64,000 nt of DNA from Irpex lacteus (Eukaryota; Basidiomycota; Agaricomycetes; Polyporales; Irpicaceae), in the NCBI GenBank assembly GCA_001986395.2, contig MQVO02000056.1, forward strand, positions 1 through 64,000, in the 5' to 3' direction. The translations under genes and the position numbers were made by a program. The notes below the pieces were generated by a model. It saw only the letters and a program-made list of their open reading frames with translations. It was not told where the DNA came from and searched no databases. Positions 34,467 to 46,132 of this stretch are shown in pieces. Each line of letters opens with the position of its first letter. Position 1 is the stretch's first letter.

Positions 34467-37400
34467 TCACTCGATGACCTCGAACCGTCCGCGCTTGCCA
34501 TCTCGGCCGTCCGCAGAGTCGTCCAACGCACGCTTCGCGCTATCGAGTCCGGCAGCGATGTCAAGGGCCATACCGCCCATGAACGAGTCGCCGGTGACCA
34601 TGTTCTGGAGGATCATCGTGTACTGCTCGTCGCTGAGGCCCATGCCTGCTAGCGGGTTGATCTTGCCCTCGTCTTCGCCCAGAGCGAACATGCCAGAGGG
34701 GCCGGCAGCGGCCATGTTGGCGGCCTGGATTGAGAGCGCCTGGTCGAAGTTGCTATCTGAGAGCGGGGGAATGCCGACTGAGCGAGGGATCCTGTGCATG
34801 GTCTGGATGACTTTCAAGTGCATGAGGTGGCGCTGGGAGAAGGATAGGTGAGACGAATGCGCTTTGGATGCGAAGAAAAGTTTAGACAAACCTCAAGCAT
34901 CTGGAGTAGACCGTCCTTGGTGAAAGGCTTGGGCAGAATATCGTTCATTCCTGAAGAGTAGTACTTGATGATCTCGCCCGGCGTCGAGTTACTCGTCATC
35001 GAGATGATAGGCGTCATATGGTCGAACTGTCGAATGAGCGACGTCGCAGAGACACCGTCCAACTTCGGCATAACGATATCCTACACACCTCAATTTAGCA
35101 CACATCTTCAACGCCACCTTGGAGTGAAACGAACTGACCATCAACACCAAATCATACTTCTCCAAGTTCATCTTGTTGACAGCGCCAATCCCGTCCACAG
35201 CAACATCGATCGCACACCCAAACACCTGCAAAAACTTGCTGCTCAACTTCCTACTAACCGCATCGTCGTCCACGAGCAACACCCTCGGCGGAACCGCCCA
35301 CCCAGGGACGTACGTGCTCCTCCTCACCCTCAGCTTCTTCGCCCCGGGAACAGCCATGCTGGCTGCAGGAGCCGAGATAGGCTGGGACGTCGCCTCGTCC
35401 ACAAGCACGAGCGGCTGCTGTCTCTCGTTCTCTCCCTCCTGCGGCGGGTCCCCGCCCATTCCCTGCGGAGTCGGCATGACCACAGCGTCCTTGAGCGTGT
35501 TCGCGTCGAAGCTCCAGTTCCCATTCTCATCGTCCATCGACGACTTGGGCATCAAGTGTCCGACAGTGAACACCTGTAAACCCTCGTGCGACAACGTGCT
35601 GCTGTTCATCGGCACCCCGTACCGCTCGTCGATACCTGTGCCCTGGGGTCCGAGCATGTTCATGAAGTCGTACGCAGGAGCTGGCGTCGAGCCAGACGAA
35701 CCACCCGCAGACGAGGATCCCGCTCCGGAATCTTGGGAAGGTCGTTGACCTTGCGCGGATAATGGCCTCGCACGCTGGAGTTCTTCGATCCTTGCAAGAG
35801 CATCTTGCCTGCTCAACGGACGTTCAGGCATCAACCCGGCGGCGGCGGCAGCCGCATATATCCTACTCGCGCTCGATTCAGGCCTCTGCTGGTCCCTTCC
35901 CGCCTGAGGCTGACTATCGCGCGGCTGTTGCTGCTGCTGTGACTGCTGCTGTTGTTGAGGAGGCTGCTGAGGGCTCTGTGTCTGACTCGCACTGGGCGAA
36001 GCTTGTCCTTGCTGTTGCTGTTGAGGCTGAGGCTGCTGTTGTTGCTGTTGCTGCTGCTGGTTCACCGACCCGAACGTCAGCCCAGCAACCTCCGCCCTTC
36101 TCGAGATCTCGTTCATCTGGGCCAACGACGCCCTTGCGATGTCCGCATCCGAGTACGACGCGCCAATCATCCTCTGGGCCTCCGTCACAGGCAAAAAGGG
36201 ATTCGCATCACTGGTATATTGTCCTCCACCACCGTCACCGCCAGGAGCGCCCGACGAGTCTTGTCCGGGCTGTTGCCCGCCATTTGCAGCGATCTCTTCA
36301 AGTTGCTTGGATTTGGCTATAGAAAGGGATCAACCGTACACAGTCAGACGAAAGCAATACACACCGATACGTCATTGGCCATCGAGCATTGACATGATGA
36401 CCAAGATCGGGGATAGGTAAAGTAAGTTGGGAGGTTGTGGGCGAGTGTTTGGATCCAGTCCAGGTCCAGTCCAGACGAGCAGGTGAGCGAGCGACATGAA
36501 ACGATCCGTCGTCCAGGATACCACGATGCAACACGGAGAGGGAGACGAGAAGGAGAAGGCATCAACGTAACGGTGACGGCATCCGTACATTCCAGAGCGG
36601 GTCCAGGTTACCACGAGAATATGGGACCAGCGTCGGGGTTGCGATGTTTGTGTTGTGGGCGGATGTTGGGTGGGAGAGAGGGGAGGGGGCCGAGTCCCAT
36701 TCCACGTTCCAGACCGCGGTTCCAGGCGGAGGCGCATTCCAGGCCGCCGAGCGTAGTTTCCGTTCAGTTGTTTGTTTTCGTAGAGTTTGTTTTCGATCGG
36801 TCGGTCGGTCGGTCGAGAGCGCGGGAGAGAAGTCGAGAGTCGAGAGCGAGCGGGTCAAGAAGGGAATTGATGGATGACGTTTTGTTTTTTGAGCATTTTG
36901 GGAACGAAGCAAAGAGTGAAGAGGTAAGAGTACAATTAGCGTTCGTGCTTGCAATATACGAGAGTAAAAAAGAGGTGGGGTAGGGTGGATACGAATATTG
37001 GGAGAGTTGGAGAGCAGGGACACGAGACGAGGCGACAGGCGAACACGGAGCAGCACAGAGCAGACGGACGAGACGAGACGAGAGAGCAGCACGATATAGA
37101 GATAATAATAATACCGCCCCATGCGCATTGTGGAGCGCATGTTAGAGCGAAAAAAGCAACACACCCAAGCCCAACGAAACCGAAGCGATAAAAGCACATC
37201 CACAGAGAAAAGAAAGAAGTCGAGAGGTGGGTTGGTGCGAGGCACCGGAGAGAGAAGGGGGCGCATTAAAGCGAGAAGAGTCTACTATTATACAACTACA
37301 AGAGGATTCGAGCCCGTCAGCGGCGGCGTCGTGAGCGACAACAGCGCGTTCATCGTTCTCGGGTTAACGACGCCCGCCAACGAGACGTCGTCCAACACCA

Positions 37401-38927
37401 TCTGCTGCTGTGCGTCCTGCGCCGCGTTCATACCGCCTGTCGCCTGTCCACTGCTCAAGTTCAAATTATTCGAAAGGTTCGCGAGATGGGAAGCGGAAGA
37501 AGAGGGGTTGATAGGGTTGGAACTATGAGAAGGATTAGAAGCGGAAAGCCCACCATTCTCCAACTGCAAAAAGTAGCTGATCAGGTTCTGCATCAGCCCG
37601 TCCTGCTGCGCCATGTTCCGCTGGAAGCACACCATCTCGTTCAGCACGTTCTGGTAGTTGACTTCCAGGTTTCGGATGTGCGCCGTCATTTCGTCTTGGG
37701 CGCGTGCCATGCGTTCGATTTGGTTTTGGAGAGCCTCCACCGTTGATGAGGACGGTGAGGGCGATGAGTTCCGGCCGCCGACGTGATGTGAAGTGGACTT
37801 GCGAGCGGCGGGGACTTTCCGTTTGATGTTTTCGAGGGCATCACGACGGTCGGCGTGGAAGTCGGGATGACGGAACGTCCAACTCTGCGAAGATGAGCGA
37901 TGGATTAGGAGTCGTCCTTCAAAAGATGCAATAGGTCGAAGACTTACGTGTTCGCCAAAGGTGTTATCGTCGGTGTTTTTCACCTAAGTAAGGAGGGGTC
38001 AGCGCAAGCTCGAAACGACAAAGTTAAGAAAGGATAGGACGAATCAAAAAAAAAAATAGGAAGACGCGTGGCCCAAAGCTGTATCTTACATGCTCACATC
38101 TTTCACTTAAACTCAACTCTCACTATTCATCGGTCCATCTTACAAGTGTCCTTAAGCGCTTCACCGGGCCACACGTGCCGAAAGGGGGGATAACAAAAGG
38201 GGTGAAAAATGAAATGAAATACACACCTTGTGGAAGTCATACTTGTTGAGCTGTCTGACGAAGCTGGCGAAATTCGAGTGCTTGAACATCCTGGGTAGGA
38301 TGGTCTTCGTGAATTCGTTCATGTCCTTGACGACGAAGCAGTCGCCATGAGGACCCCACGAGACGACGTGGGCAAACGACGTGTCTTCGAGCATCCTGCA
38401 CAATCGCAATTGTTTAGTGTTATTCGGCGTCGCGTTGACTGAGATGTGAAAACGTACTTGTAGAGCTTCTTGACAAAATCGCTCGTACTCGGCATGCCGT
38501 CCTCTCCCTCATGTTTGACGGACTGAGATGTGGACGCCTGCTCCTCCTGTCGTTGTTGTTGTACATGCTGATCCTCCCTATCGACGAGCTTGGATCTAGA
38601 ATCCGAGTGTCTGAGACTCAAAGGCGGGCTGATCTGCTCGTCTCTTGAAGAGCTCGTTCGATGTGAGGGCCATGGGAGGGTAGATGAGGACGAGAGACTG
38701 GAGAGGGGGAGGGGCGAGGCGGCGGTGTTGGAGAGGGATGGATGTGAGTATGTCGGCGGCGGATAGCGTGCAGCGGCCGCAGAGGAGAGGGCGGCGAGCG
38801 GTGGGAGAGTGTTTGTCCGTGCAAAGGATAAGGATGAGAGGGCCGAGGGGGGTGGGAGTTGTGAGGACTGGAAGAGCTGTTGGCGCTGGCTCATGCCCGA
38901 CGGAGAATATTGGCCAGACGAGTCCAT
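34467..38927 (-). CDS. SKN7: SKN7 homologue: HSF-type DNA-binding plus response-regulator receiver
   Basis: Exons: 38458-38927, 38227-38395, 37948-37983, about 37434-37884, 35139-36316, 34892-35080 and 34467-34832. The HSF-type domain (STSDFVKKLYK...FASFVRQLNKYDFHKV...WTFRHPDFH) spans residues about 149-250 and is followed by a heptad-type coiled coil near 275-330. Then come a glutamine-rich stretch and a receiver domain: VLLVDDDAVSRKL, the phosphoacceptor Asp in DIVMPKLDG, and the conserved Lys in LPKPF. It is the terminal regulator of a His-Asp phosphorelay for osmotic and oxidative stress. The join between exons 4 and 5 is uncertain: exon 4 stays open to a stop at 37288, whereas exon 5 has no ATG at its start, so a long intron of about 1.1 kb is inferred (total 952 residues). 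Confidence 0.85.
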
Positions 38928-40099
38928 TCGTTAGTGTCACTGAGTGTCGGTGACTAGAGTCGGTGACTAGAGGATGTGGTCTTTGAGGAAGTCGAGGTGG
39001 GTGTGATTCGAGTCGAGGTTGTGTGGCTGAGACTGAAGAAGGAAGGAGCGAGAGCGACGATGGAGATTATATCAAGAAGGGCAAGGGCCGCAATACAAAT
39101 TCACTTCCGGCTTTCGCTCGTATCCGCTCAAACACAAAATTCCTCCTCACTTGTCCCTTCCCTTTATGGTTCCTCTCAATATTATTCTTTAATTATCGTC
39201 CGACACCACGCACCATCCTCCCCGAGCCCCTAAACCACTTGCTCGACGTTGCGCACGACGGTGGAGGACGCTGGAGAAGAGGATCAACATTGCTCAAGTG
39301 CAGGCGCCGGCCACAGAGGTACTCCACTACGCCTACGAACACTTACGAACACCGACACTGCGTCGTATAGAGCAGGGCCGAGACTCGAGAGACGACTGCC
39401 CTGGGCAGCTCCAGAGGCAATCCCCGCACAGTACGAGGCCATCCAGGCCCCCGCGCCCAGGCCCACCACAGATCCGCTCCCGTCCGGTTACCAACTCCTC
39501 CACCAGGCTACCACCCAAGTGGCAGTGCTTCCAAGTCCTCCAAAGTAAAGTCAACTTCAAAATCAATCAATATCGAAGTGGCGAGATACGCATAGACGTC
39601 TCCTTTGGCTCGTTGGTGGACTACTAATTATAAGATTATCGGGTCAATTACGACACTGTAGCAGTCGAGAATGCGACGTAGCATACAGCTGCTCTCTTCG
39701 TAAACCAAATAGCAGAAGATGGTCGAGAGGGGATGCATACGACTTTTTACCAACGTGCGCGGGGTAGAGAGGACGCGATAGTAGACGCAGCGGCGGGACA
39801 GGGGCGGGAGAACGATTTGAATAAACCGACGTCCGTCCGTCCTTCCGTCCCGCCACACGCCAAGCCCGAGCATTTCGCCTTCACCTTCTCCTGAGTGCCA
39901 TACACAGCCTGTTCCACACGCAAGTACACGACTGCTGTATAATAAACTCCATATATTCTCCTCGTATATCCCCCTTAAAAACAAACAAAAAAGCCAAATC
40001 GTACCAGGCAAAGCGTTCCCACTGTAAACGAAAGAGGAAGATCATCCTCCCAGCCCGCACCCAATTTGTAGTGGGTGTCGATGGAAAGCGAACGGAGAT
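38928..40099. other. SKN7 upstream region, no supported gene
   Basis: Long leader or promoter sequence of SKN7 lies to about 39250. Overlapping frames at 39249-39630 are compositionally biased (Pro, Arg, Ser) and have no start or splice support. No RNA gene was recognised. Confidence 0.35.
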
Positions 40100-40560
40100 C
40101 TAGACCGCGCGGAACGTAAACATCTCCCCATTCAAACCTTCAATCTGTCCGAAACCCTCAATCGTAATTGCCTCCGGTGTCGGCATGCGTCCCGTCAAAC
40201 CGTACGCAGTGCTATCCTCCGTCGCCGCCGTTGTAAGTAAGCAGTATACGTACGAGAGACCAGGGGGTTAGGATTACAGTACAGCATAGTAAACGAAGAA
40301 CGAGAGTGCTAGGAACACAGCTTTACGGTGACTGACCATGACCGAATGCAGCTCGAAGAAACCCCAGACGGGAGACACTTGCCGTCCATGGCCATCGATA
40401 GCAAGCAGTAAGTAGGCTAAGTAGGCCAACTTACATACATATCTACAATCGCTCCCGTACGTCCCATGGACATCTCTGAAGTCTATTCCCACCACGCACA
40501 CCCCATGGCCAAAGATGGTTCTCAGACGCAGACGCGGCGTCCACCCACCGAAGCCTGAGG
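40100..40560 (-). CDS. Possible 3' exons of an unidentified gene
   Basis: On the minus strand an open segment ends in GRMPTPEAITIEGFGQIEGL and MFTFRAV followed by a stop at 40100-40102. Upstream are two more protein-like segments, VVGIDFRDVHGTYGSDCRY (donor GTATGT) and GHGRQVSPVWGFFELHSVM (donor GTCAGT). These read like short exons of one gene, but I could not build a continuous model or find a start, and I do not recognise the protein. Confidence 0.25.
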
Positions 40561-41600
40561 ACGATCAAACTCACCTTCCTCCGAGTTTCTTTTACACTCG
40601 CAGTTGCAGTTACAATCGCTTCGAGTGTTCAAACGTTCGGGTCATCGACAGACCCCATTCTCAGTACCAACGAAAGTTAGAACCACTCACAGTTACAGCA
40701 CGTCCGATATTCTGAACACCCCGCAAGGTCCGGATCCCAAGACCATCCCCAAGAATTCGAAGCACTCAGCACCCTCCTTCCCTTTCCGAATTTGTAGAGA
40801 GGTGGAGCAGATAAGCTAAAACCTACCTCGTCTCCTCGTCTCCTGACTTGAGCAAGCGACTTACCCAGCGTTCAAGATCACGGTGAGCAATACAATTTCT
40901 AAACGATCAGCATCCCTGTTGCGCATCGATACGTGGACGTGAGGTCGGAGTTCGTCCACTTACAGTATACAACTTCCACCGTCTGATTCACTTCGCAGCT
41001 CACTTACCTAAGTATACATAGTGCGCTTCTTGCATAGGTTTCGAACGTTACGTATCGTGCTTACCAGTTACTGTACCTACATACCCGTTTAACGCGAGGA
41101 GAATCTCCTAATCCGAGTCTCTGTGCCAGAGGAATAAGGATGAATCAATCAGGCCAAACTCGTACGTACCGGTAGACACATGCACATGCGAGCCTCGAGG
41201 CACTGCACGATGCATAGTACGTACACAGCGCGACCATGAGGGAGGCACCGCGAGCTGCTTCGATCCGAGAGCGGAGGGTAAAGAGAGTTAACGTTCGGAA
41301 TTTAATATCAATAGGTAGGCTTCGCTTCGAGCTCTGAGGGGCACGAGGATAGCTGAAGCCGTTTACCCAGGTGTTTTAGCGTTTTGCTTTGTTATGTACT
41401 TACGAACAGTTGGGTGGGTAGGTAGGTGCTAGATTGGGCTGAGTGTAAGCTGGATTGTGTAAGCCGGCTGGGCATATGACCTTGGTAGATTTCACTGTCC
41501 AGCTTTGGCAGCCTTAGTATACCGTCAACGCAGAAACGATGTACGTCCTCAGCGGAAGCTCCAGGGAGAGAGGGGTGTGGCGAGAGTGCGTGCGTGGGCC
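40561..41600. other. Intergenic, nothing recognised
   Basis: No frame above about 70 codons with features. The sequence contains many GTAC-rich words but no long repeat that I could see. It may hold the 5' exons of the minus-strand gene that ends at 40100. Confidence 0.3.
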
Positions 41601-41979
41601 CGAGGGAGGAGAGGCATCACGCAACCTCCCCGCCAACGAGTCCCTACATATATATATACCCCGACCTAGACGATGACGTCTCTCGTGAGGTCTCGAATTC
41701 TTGGATATTCTACCCGCACCATTCGATCACTAATTTATGTAAGCTTTTCCCGCGCCCTCTAGTCTGAATCGTGATAAAACGTCGGGCCAGCGCTTGAGTT
41801 GCCGTGCCAGCCTCGCATGCTCGAAAGTTTCTAAGTTAATTGTGAGTGCGTGAACAACATTGGAGGTATTGTTATAACTCAGAGGATTGCTTTTAATGTT
41901 TGAACTCGTTATATTTGATGTTTATAGCTTACTAAGATAATGCATACATTTGCTGATACTACTACTACATGGGAGTCTA

Positions 41980-42400
41980 TTCACTACGAGGGTTCGTGCT
42001 TACCGGGTTGGCGGCGTCGGCCGCGACGACCAGGGGCTCTGCCCCTGGACCCCGTCAGGGCGTTCCCCCCTGAACCCCCCTTGTGCCGCGGCGTACAGCA
42101 CACCGTTGCGCCACGCTCCCCATCAGGCCGCAGAGCGGTTAGATTTGCCGTTTCGGGCAGTTCTGCAAGACGCCGAGGCGTGTCGGGGTCCTTGATGTAT
42201 CCAGGCGGTATCTGCAGGCTCATCTGGTAGTTTTCAGTGAGAGAGAAACCTAAGAGTAAACGATAAACTCACATGCGGGCTTGACGAGGTGGTGGTAGCG
42301 GAGCAGGTAGGGGTAGACCTCGTCAGCCCACTGTCGGGCGAGGAAGCCTCTTTTTCAATCTCCGACATGATGCCGACGCGGCATTCCCGTTTTGGTTTCA
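41980..42400 (-). mobile_element. Transposon remnant with GGGGC hairpin
   Basis: A perfect stem CCAGGGGC / GCCCCTGG with loop TCT lies at about 42030-42048, followed by ACCCCGTCAGGGCG and C-runs, a sequence style common at transposon-derived repeats. On the minus strand there are two protein-like pieces, RQWADEVYPYLLRYHHLV (ending at a GTGAGT donor) and SLQIPPGYIKDPDTP with an acceptor CCAG. They look like parts of one transposon protein, perhaps of KDZ type; that is a guess. Confidence 0.35.
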
Positions 42401-42951
42401 TCTCCCGACGATCAGCTTAAATCTCAATTGGATCGTCGCGTGATCGAATGGTGCAGACCTTAATTCCCGAATTCTTACGCTTATTGGCTGGTACCTGTAT
42501 GTCATGATCGAAGTTCAGTGTGGTCGAGACTCCCTACATCCAATGACATCTCGAATCTCGAATCCCGGGGGAGATCTCAGTGATGTGAGTGAGGTCGAGA
42601 CCCAGTTTGACGTAGCGTAGTACTAGTGCACGACTAACCAATGAGAGAGGCGTTTTGGTACTTACTGCCAGTGTGCTGAGGGATTGTGCTAATCGTACGT
42701 CTGTAATTCGAGCACTCAGCGAACTTGGATTAACATTGGAGGTGAAGACTTTACTTACAGCAAACAAGTTCAAAATACGGGGTGCGCACTGTACACATAC
42801 AAGTTCGTTTGTCTCGAGAACCCAAGAGAGCTTGGGCTGGTGAGGGGCGGGGAAAGAGCAAGAAAGGAGTCCATACGTATACTTATACCGCGACCTAGAC
42901 GATGACGTCTTTCCTCAGGCCTCGAATCCTCAGATCTCAGCTGTAAGTATA

Positions 42952-43619
42952 AGTGAGTGACTTCCCGTAAGCCTTTGGGTTGAGTTTGGGTCAGGTTTGG
43001 GTCGAAATCTAGATGAGAGCGTGACATTTTTCAGAGTCCGACGGCGTGCCAAGCCGACCGGAAAAAAGTTGGTGTGTCCCAAACGCTGCCCAAACGACGA
43101 AGTCTGGCCGTCCGGTCGACCAGGACGGCCAAACGCATTTCGTTGACCTAAACTGTGTGGCGCTGCACAAGCGCCCATCTCTATACCTTGTATGGTATCT
43201 TGCATCAAGTCGTCCATGCGCACAGTGCTTCGGATATCAAAAGGCATGGCGTCGGCGTCTCCCTCTCTTTTCCTGTCTTTTCAAGTTTATAAATGTATCC
43301 TGGCAGCTGTACGCATAGAATTTGGCTCTATGATAGGAAATAGTGTGATACATGTGTATGTCCAGTCTCAAGATACCTGCATGGAATCGACAGGTTGTAG
43401 CTTTGAAATACCGGCTGAGCGCGAGTAGACGCCAAAAGCGACTCGAGATCTCTCGACGTCATGCTCAACGACGTCGACGACCCAAACCCGACGGTCTATT
43501 CACATGGGCGCCATCGTTTAGGCCCAGGATGCTGCGGGATCAATCAAGATTGTCACGCCTATTCAAACTCCGCCCTTTGGCCCAAACTCGACCCAAAGCC
43601 TTACGGGAAGTCACTCAGT
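42952..43619. mobile_element. MITE of 668 bp with about 70-bp imperfect inverted ends
   Basis: The left end AGTGAGTGACTTCCCGTAAG, continuing through CTTTGGGTTGAGTTTGGG, recurs inverted at 43550-43619 with few mismatches. TA flanks both ends (42950-42951 and 43620-43621). The interior has no transposase frame. It interrupts the repeat cluster described at 41.6-44.4 kb. Confidence 0.75.
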
Positions 43620-44571
43620 TACCGACGACGACGCGATTGGTCGGTACCTGACCAGGTACATCATGATGGGTATGTCATGATCAAAAGTGGTCGAGAGAGA
43701 GTCGAGACTCCCTACATCCAATGACATCTCAAATCTCAGGTTATGCGGTGATTTGAATCTTGAGTACTGAGTGGTTGGGGGGCGAGACCGGATCGACGTA
43801 CGGCTAACCAATGGGAGAAGTGTTTTGGTACTGCCAGTGTGCTGAGGGGCTGTGCTAATCGTACTATGCCTGTAGTTTAAGGGATCGTGGCGAGCACTCA
43901 GCAAACTTGAATTAATATTTGGGTGAAGACTTCACTTACAGCTAACGACGGAAGAAATACGCAGCTTGCACTGTACACGTGTGGTTTCTTATACCTCAAG
44001 TTCGGGAGAAGACTTAGCTAGGCTGGGTGAGGAAGGCGGGGAGAGCTTTCGTGAACTTCTCCCGAGTCCCCTAGCTGACTCTAGGTTATCGAGTCCCTAC
44101 ATATATACCCCAACACGGCCCAGTCTCGACGATGACGTCTCTCGCGAGGCCAGGGGTAGTCACGGTTGTATAGGTTACAGTTGATTATTGGCTCCCTGGC
44201 CAGGTACCTACCGGTCCTGTATGTCATGATCAACAGCGGTCTAGAGTCGAGACTCTGCGTCCAATCACATCTCAAATCTCGAATCCCGAGGGAGATCTCA
44301 GTGACCCATGGCCAGTTTGACGTAGCGTAGCGTAGTGTACAGAGAGCTAATAAGAGAGGCGTTTTGGGCCGTCGTGGTCTGGGGTACGTGGTCTAGGGTA
44401 GTGCACAGCGGGCCAATAGGAGAGGCGTTCTGGTCGACATCGTAATTTTAGTACCAGTCGTGTAGGACAAGCGTGTTAACCGCTAGACTCCAACGAAGTC
44501 GAAGGTCCTCAACTCCTCAACTCTCAAGTTATAGGCTGATATTGTATATGGGAGACAAGGTGCTCCAACGA

Positions 44572-44621
44572 ACAATTGCGCAATACCAGGGAAGATACAA
44601 TTGCGCAATACCAGGGAAGAT
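44572..44621. repeat. Perfect tandem duplication, 2 x 25 bp
   Basis: The 25-bp unit beginning ACAATTGCGCAATACCAGGG occurs twice in a row (44572-44596, 44597-44621) without mismatch, so the duplication is recent. It contains the palindrome TTGCGCAA. Confidence 0.9.
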
Positions 44622-44798
44622 ACAAATATGGATGCGTTCCAGCCAATGAGACACGCGTTTTGATAAGTAGCCAGCTGCTAAACAAGTCAAAGTTGGGATC
44701 TAATCTAATCTACACGGTTTACAGTTTATCTTTCAGTCGCTGTTGCTGTTCTGTTATACACTATACCTTCCTATTTCTTTCATTCTTCCTCCCTCCCC

Positions 44799-46132
44799 CT
44801 ACGACCTCTTCCACCCCGTCCTCCTAACATACTCCTCCCCCACAGCATCCGCCCCCTTAAGCGCGCCAAACACAATACTCTCACTAACAGGCGTCTCAAC
44901 ATTCCAAATCGTCTCTCCCTCCTGACAACTAAGTCTCGCCACAGCCCGGAGCTCGTCGTCGGTGACGTCGGGGATGCCGAGTTGGGCGAAGGTGACGGGG
45001 AGGTCGACGGAGAGGAGGAGGGAGAGGTACCTGTCGAGTTCGGAGGAGGGGGCGTTGGCGAGGAGGAGTTGGGCGATTGTGCCGAATGCGACTGAGGAGG
45101 GAGGGGGGGGGGAAGATCAGCGAGCGAATGAATAAGAGAGATTGGGACGTACCCTTCTCGCCGTGCATGAGACCGTGCATCGCGTGGATCGCGGTGAAGC
45201 CATTATGGATCTACACCCATCAACCTCATCAGCATACAGCGCACTACTTAATAGTGTGAGTAGAGAGAACACGTACAGCATGAGCAGCAGCCAACCCCCC
45301 ACTCTCAAAGCCCAACCCACTCAACAGCGTATTAGCCTCCACAACAGCCTCAAAAGCGGGCGTCACCGCCTTCGCCTTATTCGCCTCATACGCCAGCTTC
45401 CCATACTTGAACAAGATCTCCTCACACTTCGCCCCGATCGCCTCGCTCAATTCCGTCGGGAGCAGCTTCCCGAAATTGGGCGAGTGCCGCGCGAGCTTGG
45501 CTTCGACGTTCGTAGCGACCGCGTCGCCAATCCCAGCTGCGAGGAACCTAGCAGGGGCGTTCACGATGACGGAGGTGTCGACCAACACGAGGGTGGGGTT
45601 CTTATCGTAGAACGAGTACCTCTCGAACTCGCTCGACTCTGTGTATATGACGGACAAAGCGGAGCACGGTGCGTCGGTGGACGCCGTGGTGGGGAGAACA
45701 GCGACGGGCAGCCCGAGTATGTCAGCGACGTTCTTGGCCGAGTCGATGACTTTGCCGCCGCCGAGGGCGATGATGAAGTCTGAGGCGTTTTGTTTGCCGA
45801 GGGAGGCGAGACGGTTGATCTCTACTGTGGAGGCCTCGCCGTTGAATTGGGCGTGTGTGACTTTGAAGGAGGCGGCTGTGAGGGTTTCGATGAGGGATTT
45901 ACCCGCTGTGTGAAGAGAGGAGGGTATTGTTAGATTAGATTGGATTGGATGGGGGGGGGGGGGGATAGAGCGGGGACGCACCGATGTTGTAGACTAGGTC
46001 ATCGCAGGTGAGGAGGGGAGCTTTGCCGAGGCCGGAGAGGTACTGTGCGGCGTTCTTGATGGCGTTGGGGCCTTGGATGTACTTGGAGGGGGACTGGAAG
46101 ATGCGCTCGGTGAGGTTCTTGGGGTTCGGCAT
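44799..46132 (-). CDS. Glycerol-dehydrogenase-type metal-dependent alcohol dehydrogenase
   Basis: Exons 45982-46132, 45277-45905, 45153-45210 and 44799-45091 give 376 residues. It belongs to the iron-containing alcohol dehydrogenase fold, glycerol dehydrogenase branch: NAD-binding GGGKVIDSAK at 99-108, PTTASTDAPCS at 122-132 and metal ligands Asp178 (GIGDAV), His259 (AAAHA) and His276 (GLMHGE), which correspond to the zinc ligands of bacterial glycerol dehydrogenase. It would oxidise glycerol or a related polyol with NAD+. Length is normal and no targeting peptide is seen, so it is probably cytosolic. Introns 1 and 3 carry homopolymeric C runs (14 and 8) just before the acceptors. Confidence 0.9.

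Larger units (their letters stand above)
41620..44440. repeat. Cluster of promoter-like dispersed repeat copies
   Basis: At least three diverged copies of one unit are present: about 42490-42940, 43640-44165 and, truncated, 44190-44380. The right end of a fourth lies at 41640-41700. Shared landmarks in order are TATGTCATGATC, TCCAATGACATCTC, CCAATGAGAGAGGCGTTTTGG, CCAGTGTGCTGAGGG, GTGCTAATCGTAC, TCCCTACATATATA and GACGATGACGTCT. The CCAAT and TATA words at fixed spacing make each unit resemble an LTR or a promoter, but no reverse transcriptase frame is present in the window. Confidence 0.65.

Noticed and set aside
36562..37266. 234-codon open frame on the minus strand in the middle of SKN7
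   Set aside because: The composition is Leu/Ser/Arg-rich simple sequence with runs such as RYYYYLYIVLL; it lies in the inferred long intron and has no domain.
41620..44440. A complete LTR retrotransposon
   Set aside because: No reverse transcriptase, integrase or gag frame between the repeat units; only the promoter-like units themselves are seen.
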